Origin: Parasponia andersonii | Taxonomy: Eukaryota > Streptophyta > Magnoliopsida > Rosales > Cannabaceae | Assembly: GCA_002914805.1 (NCBI GenBank) | Contig: JXTB01000201.1 | Span: 345,391-409,390 of the forward strand | Length of the DNA: 64,000 bases | Direction of reading: 5' to 3' | Shown here: positions 22,758 through 34,613 of the stretch, one piece after another | Numbering within the stretch: the first letter of the stretch is position 1 | Layout: each line of letters opens with the position of its first letter | Translations under genes and position numbers: made by a program | Notes under the pieces: model-generated | Told to the model about the DNA's origin: nothing | Seen by the model: the letters and a program-made list of their open reading frames with translations, nothing else | Database searches by the model: none

Positions 22758-25700
22758 ATGTCTGATGCGTATTGCTCCGACTGCAAGCGGCAGACCGAGG
22801 TGGTGTTCGACCACTCGGCGGGGGACACCGTATGCTCAGAGTGCGGCCTCGTGCTCGAGTCCCACTCCATTGACGAGAAGTCCGAGTGGCGTATCTTCGC
22901 CAACGAGTCGGGCGACAACGACCCCGTCCGTGTTGGTGGGCCCACCAACCCTCTCCTCGCCGATGGGGGCTTGTCCACCGTGATCGTCAAGCCCAACGGC
23001 GCCACCGGCGAGTTTTTGTCCTCGTCCCTGGGTCGGTGGCAGAATCGTGGGTCGAATCCGGATCGGGGCTTGATTCTCGCGTTTAAGACCATTGCTACCA
23101 TGTCCGATAGGTAAGGCGGCGGCGGCGGCGGCTTGTGTGAGTGTTTTTTAGGGGTTTGAATTTGATTACGGTGTTAAGTTTTGGAATTTGATACTCGAGC
23201 TGGTTTTGGATTTTGGGTTTAGTCTTGAAATGTGGTTATTTGGGGATGAATTGAGGAATTTAGGGAATTGAATTTGAATTTTGGGGTTTGTTCTATGATC
23301 GCAGTTGGATTGGATATGCGGGTTTGTTTTGAGAACTATAGATGTTGTTTCATTGTTTCGGAGGTCTCTTAGAGTGAAATTATGTTGTAGAGTTGAATGC
23401 TTATTGAGAAACTGATCTTGGTTTAGCCACTTCTTTGGAATTTGAAAATTTGAATGCTTATTAGATTAGCCGATGCTGAATGACTGAGTGAGTTATAGTT
23501 GATATTCTGAGTCATTTGGAGAGAATAACTTGGTATCCAGTTCTTTTGTTGTCAATGCTGTTTTTCAGAACTTAGGCGGAGTTTGTATTGAATTCAAATT
23601 TTGGGTTTTGTCCGTCAAGAGCCTGGTTACAGTTACACCCAAAAGTTCGAAGAGAGAATAAAATTTTGTATCATAGCTAATTCTCAACTGATTTTAACAT
23701 TTTCAGTCATTTTGATAGCAAACCAACAGGAAAGAGCTTGAATTCAATTTTTATCCCCCATTTCTGATAAATCCACTATTAGCGTAGTGCTGTAGGAAAA
23801 TTTAGGCATAATTTTGATTTTGGTGGATTCCTTGAGCTGAATTTAGTAGTTGTGCATGTTATGGTGCTGAGAGATAAATATTTGAAACAGTAAGTAGAGC
23901 TTATCGAAAGTTGAGACATGGGAGCTAGCTCTGGGGTCGCTTGTTTTTGGTTTTAAACCGTTGGCTTTATTTCGCCTATTCCAGCCACCTTATATAGAAT
24001 TCATTTAGCTGTCTGGGGTTAGACTTTCCTTAAAGAGATGACTAAATTTTGAGCACCAGATAGAACTGGGTTGCTAGAAGTATAGAACTGGGTTATCTTA
24101 GCACAAATTTCAGCATTACAAAACCAAGGTACCCAATTTTCCTGCTGTTCTTTTGCCTATGTTCGGCTCAGCAACAACTAGTCCAGTGTACTAGAATTGA
24201 TCAACTGAGATCTATATTAAAGCACCAGTTGTTTGGAGGAATTGAGATTGTGCTACAGCCATAAAATTTAAAGTTTGTATGCACCAGTTAGGTTACATAG
24301 TGACTAGCACTAGTTGTTGAGCTGTAAAATGTATGGATTTTTGTAGTATGTATTGATACATGGAAACATAGCTGTAAAATGTATGGATTTTTGTAGTATG
24401 TATTGATACATGGAAACATATCTACATATGATGTTTTCATGTTCCATCTGACTTGATCATGCATGAGCAAAGGGAACTAATGTATCAATTGTCTTCCAGG
24501 TTGGGCCTTGTTGCGACCATCAAGGTAATGCTATTTGCTTTGCTGTTATATTTTTATATATGTGACTATTGACAGGTTTAGATTTTTTTTTTGCCTATAT
24601 ATTGTTGCAAATAATTTCCTGTCAACTAATTTCTTACCATTCTTCCTGGACATGAAGCATGTAAGAAGTGTTGTTTTGTTTTACGTTTGTATGATTCTAC
24701 CTGGTCGTAAAGCATGTAAGGAGTGTTTTTTTTCTTTTATGTTTGTGTGCTATTTATGGTTGGAACAGGATTATATGGTAGTGTATGCTTGGTAGAAAAT
24801 AAAGGCTACAGCTGAACTTTGGTCTTGCGTTGTGTACCATTCATTGATTACTTTTTATAAAAGATTCATTAAACAATACTGAAAGGTTTGATAGTATTAA
24901 GAATGGATGGATTCCTCAGAGCCCTTTGTCCGTATGAATCTTGGAAGTACCTCAAATTGTTAAGAACAAATAAATGACTATGCTTGTCTTTTATACATTG
25001 ATCCATAAACAGTGGGAGTTGGCTTTTGTTGATGCCCGTAATCTTCCGTATGATTGGACTGTTCCTTTCCTTTTAATGGTGCTTTTGTGATCTTTTTTGC
25101 AGGATCGGGCTAATGAGATATATAAGAGGGTCGAAGATCAAAAGTCTAGCAGAGGACGAAATCAGGATGCCTTGTTGGCTGCTTGCCTATACATCGCTTG
25201 TCGACAAGAAGACAAGCCGCGAACTGTAAAGGGTACAGCTTATGATTCTTTTAACATCTGGATGCTTCCTGAATTAACTTTCCTTTGTGTATGAGCTTCC
25301 CTGAACATGTGGATTTCGAATAGAAATTTGCTCTGTCGCCAATGGAGCCACAAAGAAGGAAGTTGGCCGAGCAAAAGAGTACATTGTGAAACAGCTGGGG
25401 TTAGAGAAGGGTACGACGGTGGATATGGGGACAATACATGCTGCGGACTTTATGGTGAGAATTTCATTCGAAGTTCTTTCTAAGTAAGGGGTTATTTTGC
25501 AATCATTTTGTGTCACCAAAAAAGTGGAGTTTATAATAAAATGATGTTTATATTTTCTAAGTTCTCTTTTTCAATAGTTGAACTGACAAGATAAATCATA
25601 AATTCAAAATGTTTAGAGGCGATTCTGTTCCAATCTTGGTATGAACAATCAAGCAGTTAAAGCTGCCCAAGAAGCTGTCCAGAAGTCAGAAGAGTTTGAT

Positions 25701-26655
25701 ATAAGGTAAATCTGGTTTACTTGTGTTTTGTCCGAAAAGAAATATAAACTTTCATTAGTGAAATATTTGCGTATGATTTTTGGATTGTTAGACTCTGTTG
25801 GTTAGGTTGCTGTTCCACTACCATGATTGAGTTCATTCGTATGTAATGAGCAAATGCACTAAAAAATGGGGAACAAAGTAGATGTTTCTTTTTTCTGCTC
25901 CGAATATCAACTTTTTGCGATGCTCTCAAGGGTTCAAGTGGGGTTTGATCCAATTTGATTGCAAAAGTCATCATAATTCGTCCGCACAAATTTATTTGTT
26001 TGCTGAAACCATGCTTAAGTCATGTACTGTGTGTCTTGAAAAGGGCACATTGATCTACTGAATTTTAGTACTTTCATGTGTGAATGACCTTTTATCTTCC
26101 ATCACCCAATTTTCAGGAGGAGCCCTATATCAATTGCCGCAGCAGTTATTTACATTATAACTCAGCTTTCAGATGATAGGAAGCCTCTCAAAGGTTTGAC
26201 TGTCCTCTCCCACTTGTTAATCAGAAATAAAAAATGGCTGAAATATCTTGATACTGATACTCACAAGTTATGTTTCTTTGGAAGAACCACAGTATTGAGG
26301 GGCTGTCATAAATCATTTGCAAGTTCTCTCTCTTAAGCATTTTATGACCAGATTCACATGCAAATATTATAGGCTGAAGTTAAGATATGAACCAAAATAT
26401 TTGGGAAAATTTTAGATTTTTTTAAGGTTTGCACCAAGTAGACCCGGGTTCTCGTTAACATACTCTCTTGCGAGCCATTGCTATGCTGTTGCATTCATTG
26501 ATTTGATCAATGTGTCTGCAGATATATCTATTGCTACTGGGGTGGCAGAAGGGACAATCAGAAACTCCTACAAAGATCTTTATCCCCATGTATCGAAGAT
26601 AATACCGAACTGGTATGCCAAGGAAGAGGATCTCAAGAACCTCTGCAGCCCTTGA
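22758..26655 (+). CDS. TFIIB: Transcription initiation factor IIB (TFIIB)
   Basis: TFIIB bridges TBP-bound promoter DNA and RNA polymerase II in the nucleus and helps choose the start site. Seven exons can be placed: 22758-23110, 24500-24524, 25103-25232, 25324-25454, 25617-25705, 26117-26193 and 26522-26655. All have GT-AG borders. The sum is 939 nt, 312 codons plus stop, the normal plant length. Features in order: N-terminal zinc ribbon with Cys6, Cys9, Cys26, Cys29 (C-S-D-C then C-S-E-C); B-reader/linker region (E-W-R-I-F-A-N-E); first cyclin repeat from D-R-A-N-E-I-Y-K-R to about E-Y-I-V-K-Q-L-G-L; second cyclin repeat from about [10 protein letters not shown] to S-Y-K-D-L-Y-P; C-terminal end N-L-C-S-P. 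Exon 2 is only 25 nt, yet it restores R-L-G-L-V-A-T-I-K in frame. Nothing suggests damage. Exon 1 is GC-rich (a CpG-rich first exon) in an AT-rich setting. Confidence 0.97.
24321..24420 (+). repeat. Exact 50-bp tandem duplication in TFIIB intron 1
   Basis: Positions 24321-24370 and 24371-24420 are identical; each begins GCTGTAAAATGTATGG and ends TGGAAACATA. A second, imperfect duplication of about 65 bp (words AAGCATGTAAGRAGTGTT) lies at about 24650-24735 in the next intron. Confidence 0.95.
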
Positions 26656-26699
26656 AATATAGAAGAGCAAAAACAAGAGGCGGTAATATACAGATTACA

Positions 26700-27307
26700 C
26701 CGAATAGTTTTTGAGAGTATACTGCTGAATTTTAGCAGACTCTTCAACGAAACAGTGCCGAAATGTTTTTACTCCGTCTCCATAGTAAATTTACTGCTCT
26801 TCACATAGTAATTTTACCGCATTTAATTTCAGTATATGCTTGAACTGGCAACAATAATTCAATATGTTTATTTTTTATCTGATGCACCGAATTTGGATAT
26901 GGTTACGCTTTTGCATCTTATGTTTTAGTTTTACCGATGCATGTCAACTACTGGTGATATTGCTGATATCGAAGCGGGTTTCATTGGTTGTTGACGCTGT
27001 ACAAGAGTTTGGATGAATATGGTTACATGGCCTAGCTCATGGCTGGCCCAGGCCTGCAAATGGTGTGGTCCAGGACATGTATGGTCCGCTCAAATTGACA
27101 TCTGTAGATGAGCCCAAGTTTTTGGTGGGCTTAAATGCATGGGCCAACCTCTCATTGGAGGACCCCCGGCTCGGTATGGGCCTGACAGGTTGACTCTTTT
27201 GTCGGGGTTCCCATAAAAGGAACTTGGCTCAGCCTTGTCTGAGGTCTGAGGACAGGCCTGTGCTGCCCGTGGGCCAAGTCATTATGTCCGATAATTGCAC
27301 CCCTTGA
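26700..27307. other. TFIIB 3' flank
   Basis: The presumed 3' UTR continues past the stop; no single polyadenylation signal stands out. The part 27020-27300 is rich in GGGCC/GGCCC words, is clearly less AT-rich than its surroundings, and encodes nothing recognisable. Confidence 0.45.
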
Positions 27308-28610
27308 GAAATCATTCGGAAATTGAGGCGGCTAGTCCTCTTTTTTTTTTTATTCCCCGGTAAATGGACATTTTTAGTCCCTTTTCCAAAAATGACTTTT
27401 TTTAGTTTTTTTTGGGGAGAAAAAATCGACATTTCAAAATTATTTTTTTTGTTATTTTATGGTTTATTACTAGTAGTCACAAGTTTGTTATCGATGGTCA
27501 CCGTTTATTTTATATCGTTACGAATATTGTGAGTTTTCAAGATATCTACAGTGTCATAATTTTGTGAACCATGGTCATAATTTTTTTAACATATTTTCTC
27601 AGAATGTTTTAAACTAAACTCTTTGTCACAATTTTGTGACAGATAATCACAATTAATTTTACATCGCTACAAATATTGGCACAAATTTACACATGCTCAC
27701 AATTTTGTGACTCAAAGTCACAATAGATTTTACAGTATTACAAACGTGAAATCCTGTTATTGTGATTTGTATAATATTTACATATTACCTTGATTTGTGA
27801 GTCTAAATCACAATATTTGTTTGAACTTTACAAAATGAAGATAAATATTCTTATTAGCTAACAATTGATTAGTAACATTTATATAACACAAATCTAAATT
27901 TACAAGAAAAACCATATCATGTTCTTTAATAGTAGTCATATATGTGATATCTACAATCACACAATTCATACTTGTCATAATTTTGTATCATGTAACCATA
28001 ATTTGTGACTATTAATCACAACAATTGTGCCTATTTTTTTTTTTTTGAATGTATTGGATAATATTGTCTCTTACAATAGCAAAATATGTTTTCACATTGA
28101 AAAATTATACTATTAAAATTAATACTATGTATTCCTTGAAAAAAAAAAATTAGTAGTGTATGTGATAGCCATAGGTTTCTAGTAGTTCTAAAAAAAAAAC
28201 AAGATTTGATTTGTGACTATTAGCCACACAATTTGTGATAACTAAACATGATTTACAGATTAGTATTAACAAACACAATTCATGACAACAATCAAGATAT
28301 GTGATTTAGAGTCACAAAGATTATGACAATCACACATTTTGTAACTATTTTCAATAACTTATTAGTTTATAAAAATATCTAATAATATCCTAAACTCATG
28401 GAAAATCTATTTTCTACATGAAGCCCATGCCAATTGTGTTCTTCTAGAAAAAGAAGACGACGACGAAAAAGGTTAGTAGTACGTAACTATAGGTCACATA
28501 ATTCGTAACAACCATAAATTTTTCACAGTTCTAAAAAAAAAAAGATCTAATATGTGACTTTAATTTATAAAATTTATAACAATTGCACATTCTTTACTAT
28601 AAGGGATACA

Positions 28611-28700
28611 TTTTTTTTGACGAAACTTGACAAAACGAGAGAAATTATATTAAAACGAGAGAAAAAAAAGAGACCACCATGTCTGAAGGGCATTCTTTCT
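28611..28700 (-). mobile_element. LINE 3' tail, 5'-truncated
   Basis: Read on the minus strand it is a short run ending CGTTTTAATATAATTTCTC, then TTTTGTCAAGTTTCGTC and a poly-A (poly-T at 28611-28618 on the plus strand). This is the usual look of plant L1 3' ends. It sits inside the MULE-type element. Confidence 0.6.
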
Positions 28701-29439
28701 AGACATCGCATTTATATTTGGTAAATAATCATTAAAAAACCCAATGGGTACATATTCTCTTTCAAAATATAATTGCAAAAACAAAGCATAAATAAAGATA
28801 TAATTGCAAAAACAAAGCATAAATAAAGAAACTCAGTAGTTTCTTTGAGAAAAAAAAAATAATGATGACACTAATAAGAGAAAGAACTACACATTTATAA
28901 CTATTAATACCCATTTTTTTTTTCTTATTCTTCTACTGCAGCCGCGTCTTCGGTGGTTCTTATATGCATTTTATGCTTTTTTTCTCCTTTATAATATCAA
29001 TGAAATCTCATTTATATGCCTTTTTCTCACGGAACAAATAAAAAAAGATAAAAAAGCATATAAAAAATTAAAGTAAAACCTTTTCAAAAAAAAAAAGAAA
29101 AGAAAATTAAAGCAAGAAAAAACATATAAAGGATTAAACAAGAAAAACGCTACAGACCAAGATAAAATCATACCAAAAAAATTAAATCAATAATGCAAAT
29201 CCAAAAAACAATACAACTTTTTATATATGAGATTTCATTGGAAAATCAGATCAAGACCATATGAAAAGCTACAATATTAATATTTTCTATGCAGCCAAAA
29301 AAGAGAAATCTAGAACAAAGAAGACAAACCCAAAAAATAATATAGAAAAATAAGAATAACGAAGATGGATTAGCTCAGATCATATGAGATCCGTTGGTAT
29401 AGATATGGAAGCAGACAACAAAGATGAGAATGACTTAGA

Positions 29440-29565
29440 GAGTGAAGAAAATGAGGGTGTGGACAGCTATGGCCTTGCCGTTGTTCTTCGTGCTGTCGAA
29501 CTCCATGGGTCGGTTGTAGCCCAGGAGCTGGTTTTCCAGATTAAAAAAACAAAAAATCGATAGGC
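29440..29565 (-). other. GC-rich segment inside the MULE-type element, possible captured gene fragment
   Basis: This stretch is far less AT-rich than the rest of the element. One minus-strand frame is open and reads N-L-E-N-Q-L-L-G-Y-N-R-P-M-E-F, then K-N-N-G-K-A-I-A-V-H. The family was not recognised. Plant MULEs often capture host gene pieces (Pack-MULEs), which is the reason for this call; the origin is inference. Confidence 0.35.
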
Positions 29566-29735
29566 TTCTGGATCCAACAAGTGATGGGATGAATGAGTTG
29601 AAGGTTATTCACGAAGGAGATATTTTGGACTTTTTCTTAAGTGGAGAGTTTCAGAAAAGTAATTTTAGAAAAAGTGGTTAAAAAAGTCCATTTGTCAAAA
29701 AAATGGACTAGCTGTGTCAATTTTCTGAAATTATT

Positions 29736-31209
29736 AGAATGTCGGCCTGAGTAGTTTGGACCAAAATGACTTTTTTGTGACTATTTTTAGGGTGATTTCT
29801 TCGACTGTGATGAATTTTACGATTAGTATTTGCAATATTAGTGATATGTAATTATCAATTTTATGACTGTTTCTAAAAAAGTTATTGTAAAAAGTAGTCC
29901 TAAGACTATCATTGGAGCCCAGAGTTTTCTACTATCCGTCCAATTCTCGTCTATATGCACTCGTATTGGACAAACTTCATGAATAATATGAAAGTTTGTG
30001 ATACAATTTTCTCGAATAAATGAAAAAGTTTTGATATCACAATCTACGAGTTGATTGCTTTGGCATAAAGGTTAATTTCAAATGAAAAGTGATTGGCACT
30101 AGTAATTATGATAGCATAATGTTCGTCTCCACTATATGGTGATCTAGACTATGATAAAGTAGTGGTGGCGATGTAGTTTTGTATTTGGTATTTTCCTCGT
30201 ATGTACGGCAATGTTGGAAGTTGAAAGCCAGTCATCTATCATGAATATTATGCCATGTTCTCGACATTAATATGTGTATGTACTCCCTCAAAAAAAAAAA
30301 AAAATTGTGTGTATGTAAATATATATATATATATATATATATAGTATTACTGCCTTTTCAACACGTGAGTTTTTATCATACGAAGGGTCCCAATCCAAAC
30401 AGTATTGGACTAATATTTATTTGGTCACAAATTGTTCGGCATAGGTTCAAATATAATTAAGTAGCCGAAGGTTGGAGCAAGCTCTTTTCCTTGGAAAGGG
30501 CAACACTGCCTACTTGATACATCCTCCACATTTTCCTTGTACTAATTACCGTTGATTAGAGGATAAAAAATGGACACAAAATTTGGACTCAATTAATTTT
30601 GGTAGATAGGCATTTGGCAAGTTAATTGAATCCATCACTCCTTTGCTTTAAGGTTGAGGGTCACCATCACTAAATATTTTCCACGTGCTTGCATTTTGTA
30701 TATAATAAAATTGATCAATTATTGAATACGAAGGAACTTCTTGTTCAACTTTAAATCAGAAACATTACTAATAATATTGTTTAAGTAGTTTATATTTGAA
30801 TCGAGATATTATTTTCTCCAAAGGACAATGAATACAAGTTGTGGCACATTAATTAACAAGGTATGTTATGGGACGATGCAATACTGGAAAGAAGTGTTTT
30901 GGCATATCAAATTATGGATACCTAGTTCGATACTTTTGTTTGATTTGTTGCCTTCGGTTTGTATTTATATTTGACTTTTGTATATGTTTCCTTCTTCTAT
31001 TTAACATATTTCGCTAGTTTTAGGGTTGCTGAGCGTGGGATATAGTGAGTTGACCTAGTTATAATCCTTGATGCTTCTCTTTTTTATCAGTTCTCCACTT
31101 GAAAAAAGAAAAAAAAGAAAAGAAAAAGAAAAAAAAAACCAGTGTTCGTGTAATTATTTGAAAAGGTCAAGAACTCTTACGACCATGTGGACAATAAAAA
31201 GGTAGAATG
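29736..31209. other. AT-rich intergenic DNA, no gene recognised
   Basis: A (TA)n microsatellite lies at about 30318-30342 and an A/G-rich tract at 31098-31138. No coding or RNA gene was recognised. Confidence 0.55.
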
Positions 31210-34200
31210 TGTTGTGCCGACGGAAGCATAAATACTAAATTTATTAGACAAATGTCAAATAAGTGGATTTATGACAAAATATAAATAATATAAAATTACA
31301 AATAATACAAGAATTTATCATGATTCAATTATAAAATATAGCTTACGTCCACGTTGGAGACGACGAAGAATTCCACTATAATTAAAAGGAGATTATAAAA
31401 GTCTAACAAAAATTCCTCACACTCAAATCTCAAATACACCTAAATCTCTCTCTTAGAAAAGCAATCAAGACCGCAAAAAAGATACTTTGCTAACAATCTT
31501 ATTACCAGTATCAAAAGGAAAAACAATAAATAAACAAGCAACAAAGAAACAAAACCCAAAACTTGTTTATACCAAATTCCCACAAACTAAGAGAGATTAA
31601 TTCGTATATTCAAATATAAACGACTATCNNNNNNNNNNNNNNNNNNNNNNNNNNNNNNNNNNNNNNNNNNNNNNNNNNNNNNNNNNNNNNNNNNNNNNNN
31701 NNNNNNNNNNNNNNNNNNNNNNNNNNNNNNNNNNNNNNNNNNNNNNNNNNNNNNNNNNNNNNNNNNNNNNNNNNNNNNNNNNNNNNNNNNNNNNNNNNNN
31801 NNNNNNNNNNNNNNNNNNNNNNNNNNNNNNNNNNNNNNNNNNNNNNNNNNNNNNNNNNNNNNNNNNNNNNNNNNNNNNNNNNNNNNNNNNNNNNNNNNNN
31901 NNNNNNNNNNNNNNNNNNNNNNNNNNNNNNNNNNNNNNNNNNNNNNNNNNNNNNNNNNNNNNNNNNNNNNNNNNNNNNNNNNNNNNNNNNNNNNNNNNNN
32001 NNNNNNNNNNNNNNNNNNNNNNNNNNNNNNNNNNNNNNNNNNTATATATATATATATATATATATAAATAAGGGTAAGCACAAAAGTGTGGTTACCTAAA
32101 AGTTTTGGCTACCCTTTCATAACTATGTGAGGAAACAAATGATCTTGAACCCAAGCCCAACTAACTTAATTTAGGCCACATTTCTAGGAATCTCCGCTTT
32201 GGCGCAAAATTAAGCCAAGCCCAAAATAATGAAACACTTTCACCATCTTCTCCAAAACCCCGAAAGACTAATCACAATCTACAATACCAAATAAGTACAA
32301 GCAGTGCTTGAACTTCCAAATGGTACCTGACTCGGTTACCATATTTATTGTAGCTAATACAAAAGAAACTAATTTCATAAAACCAAACCAATAAGGCAAA
32401 CCTTTCTCTCTACTAACAACACACAAAATAGTAGAATAAAAAATTTTGACAAAAGTTTCAATTTGAAGCTTTATTTACTTACAAATACCAAGATCTTTAT
32501 CTACACATACTAACTCCCCTATATCAAATAAGATGGCCATCTTATCAAATTCAAGAACTCCGTTAAGAAACAAATTTGGTGATAATAACTCAACAAACTA
32601 CAACCAAAAGTCATTCACCCCAAACTCAAATCTATGGAAGATTGTTATTAATCACTCGAGTCTACCATCATTCATAAGAGCATAAGTAGAACAAATGAAA
32701 AATTTCAAATCAAAGGTAGCAGAATTATCAAGCAATACCTCAAACGGAGTCTTTAAATATAATGCAGTTGATGGAGATCCTCTAACTAAATAGCAGGCAT
32801 ATCCAAAAGCTTCAATCCAAATACCTTTCGGTATGCAAATAATAGAAAGGAAGCAACAAGCTTTCCTAAAAAAGTCCTATTCAGACATTCTGCAACCAAA
32901 AATCATTGTAGTGTTCTCCAAATGGTATGATGTCTTGCTATCTTTTCCTCTATGCAAAATTAACTCTCACTAAATTTTACACCATAGTCATCATTAAATA
33001 TAAAAAAATAACAAAAACTACCTATAGACAAATTAGGAGAAAGACCCAAAAATTCTGAATGGAATCAAACTTGACTATATATTGTATCTCATAAACACAA
33101 TAGTTACAAAAGTCAAACTCTCTAATTTTTTAACCATTCAATAAACTCATAATATCAAAATCTGGAATAAAATAAGATGTGGCCATAATAGCACCAATAA
33201 CCATACTATCCTAAAGAAAAAAGAGGCCATTATACAATTTTTCCTTAATCACCACGTAAGCATCCTTATTAATGCTCAAAACTCCACCTTCAGCTGAATA
33301 CTTATAATCTTGTAAATCAAATATCTCCAAAGATATAAGACTTTTTCTCAATTCTTACACATGTCTAACATCAGTCAAAGTTCTAACAACACCATCATAC
33401 ATCTTTATTCGAATAGTACCTACACCAATAACTTTTTAGGATATGTTATTCTCTAAAAAGACAAAACTCCAATCTACAGATTGATAGTCAATAAACCAAT
33501 CTCTAAAAGGGCACATATGGTAGGAATAACCCGAATCAAGAATCCAAGAATTGCCTAATCATCGTCATTAGAAGCATCCTCAGCAAAACTAGCATGATTA
33601 TTTGTAGTAGAGGATATTTTACCAGTCTCTTTATTTCTTTTAATCTTTGGACACTCAAATTTCTAGTGCTCTCGTTGATAACAATAATTGTAATTGCCCT
33701 TCCTATTCTTAGACTTTCCCCTTCTTTTGTTTTCGCCTTTTCCCTTTTCTCTATCTCTTGCAACTAATGTACTTGATTGATTTTTATCCCAACTTTCAGA
33801 TAATTTTTTCTTCAATTCCTTAGAATTCAAGGATGCCTTAATATCTTCCATACTAATAGTGTCTCTCTCATATAATATAGCATCAACAAAGTGCTCATAC
33901 GAACGAGGTAAATAATACAACAAAATTAAGGCCTGATCCTCATCATCAATTTTTACATCAATATTTTTTAGATCCAGAATAATTCTATTTGATTCATCAA
34001 GATGATTCTTAATAGGTGTACCTTCAGATATATGAAGAGTGTACAAATACTGCTTCAAGTATAGCCGACTGGTGAGGGACTTAGTTATTTACAGACTCTT
34101 AAACTCAAGCTACAACCCAGAAGCAATAATCTCATTAGCAATCTCACACAACACCTCATTTAACAAAGACAACTGAATAGCACTATGTACCCGTTCTAAG

Positions 34201-34613
34201 AGATCCTCTTTCTCTTCATTTGATAAATTTGTTGGCAAAGCTTTACTGCCTTTTAGCACCTTAAGTAACCCTTGCTGAACTAGAAGAGCTCGCATCTTAA
34301 CACACCAAAGACTAAGGTCAATCTTTCCGTCGAATTTTGCAACTTCATATCTTATTGTTGTCGCCATCATAGAAATCAAAAATCTAAAATAATTTGACAA
34401 ATAACAAGCCTAACATCAAATCAAAGAACGTAAAGCTCTTAATATCACTTGTTGTACCAGTGGAAGCACAAATACCAAATTTACTAGACAAACGTCAAAT
34501 TAAGTGAATTTATTATAAAATATAAATAATAAAAAATCACAAACAACACAAAAATTTATCGTAATTGCTATAAAATATAGTCTACGTCTATGTCGAAGAC
34601 AACCAAAAACTAC
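31210..34613 (-). mobile_element. Ty1/copia retrotransposon remnant, broken
   Basis: This is a minus-strand fossil. The start of one LTR (TGTTGTGCCG at 31210) is repeated at 34450 (TGTTGTACCA), and the two copies align for about 160 bp. Immediately inside the right copy (34433-34448) is a degraded primer site of the initiator tRNA-Met type. Recognisable parts from right to left are a copia gag-like region (about 34400-33640) with zinc-knuckle remains, a protease-like region (about 33545-33420), a pre-integrase segment, and integrase-like remains (about 33150-32150). The sequence gap falls within the left part. The element is broken in many places and looks old. Confidence 0.8.
31629..32042. 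other. Assembly gap (414 N)
   Basis: A run of N followed by a (TA)n tract (32043-32066). The gap lies within the copia remnant, so its true length and content are unknown. Confidence 0.99.

Larger units (their letters stand above)
27317..29726. mobile_element. Nonautonomous MULE-type element with ~100-bp inverted ends
   Basis: The left end (27317-27425) and the reverse complement of the right end (about 29630-29726) share GCTAGTCC, TAAATGGAC / CAAATGGAC and following T-rich blocks. The flanks are GAAATCATT (27308-27316) and GAAATTATT (29727-29735), a 9-bp target duplication with one mismatch, as expected for MULEs. The 2.41-kb interior has no transposase. It holds a TTGTGA/TCACAA word array (about 27470-28600), a LINE-like tail and a short GC-rich segment. 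Confidence 0.75.

Noticed and set aside
22464-23101. Overlapping frames in other phases and on the minus strand of TFIIB exon 1
   Set aside because: Shadows of the GC-rich first exon; TFIIB itself explains the sequence.
31587-32083. Two long minus-strand reading frames across the gap
   Set aside because: They consist mainly of unknown residues from the N run and a (TA)n tract; there is no real coding evidence.
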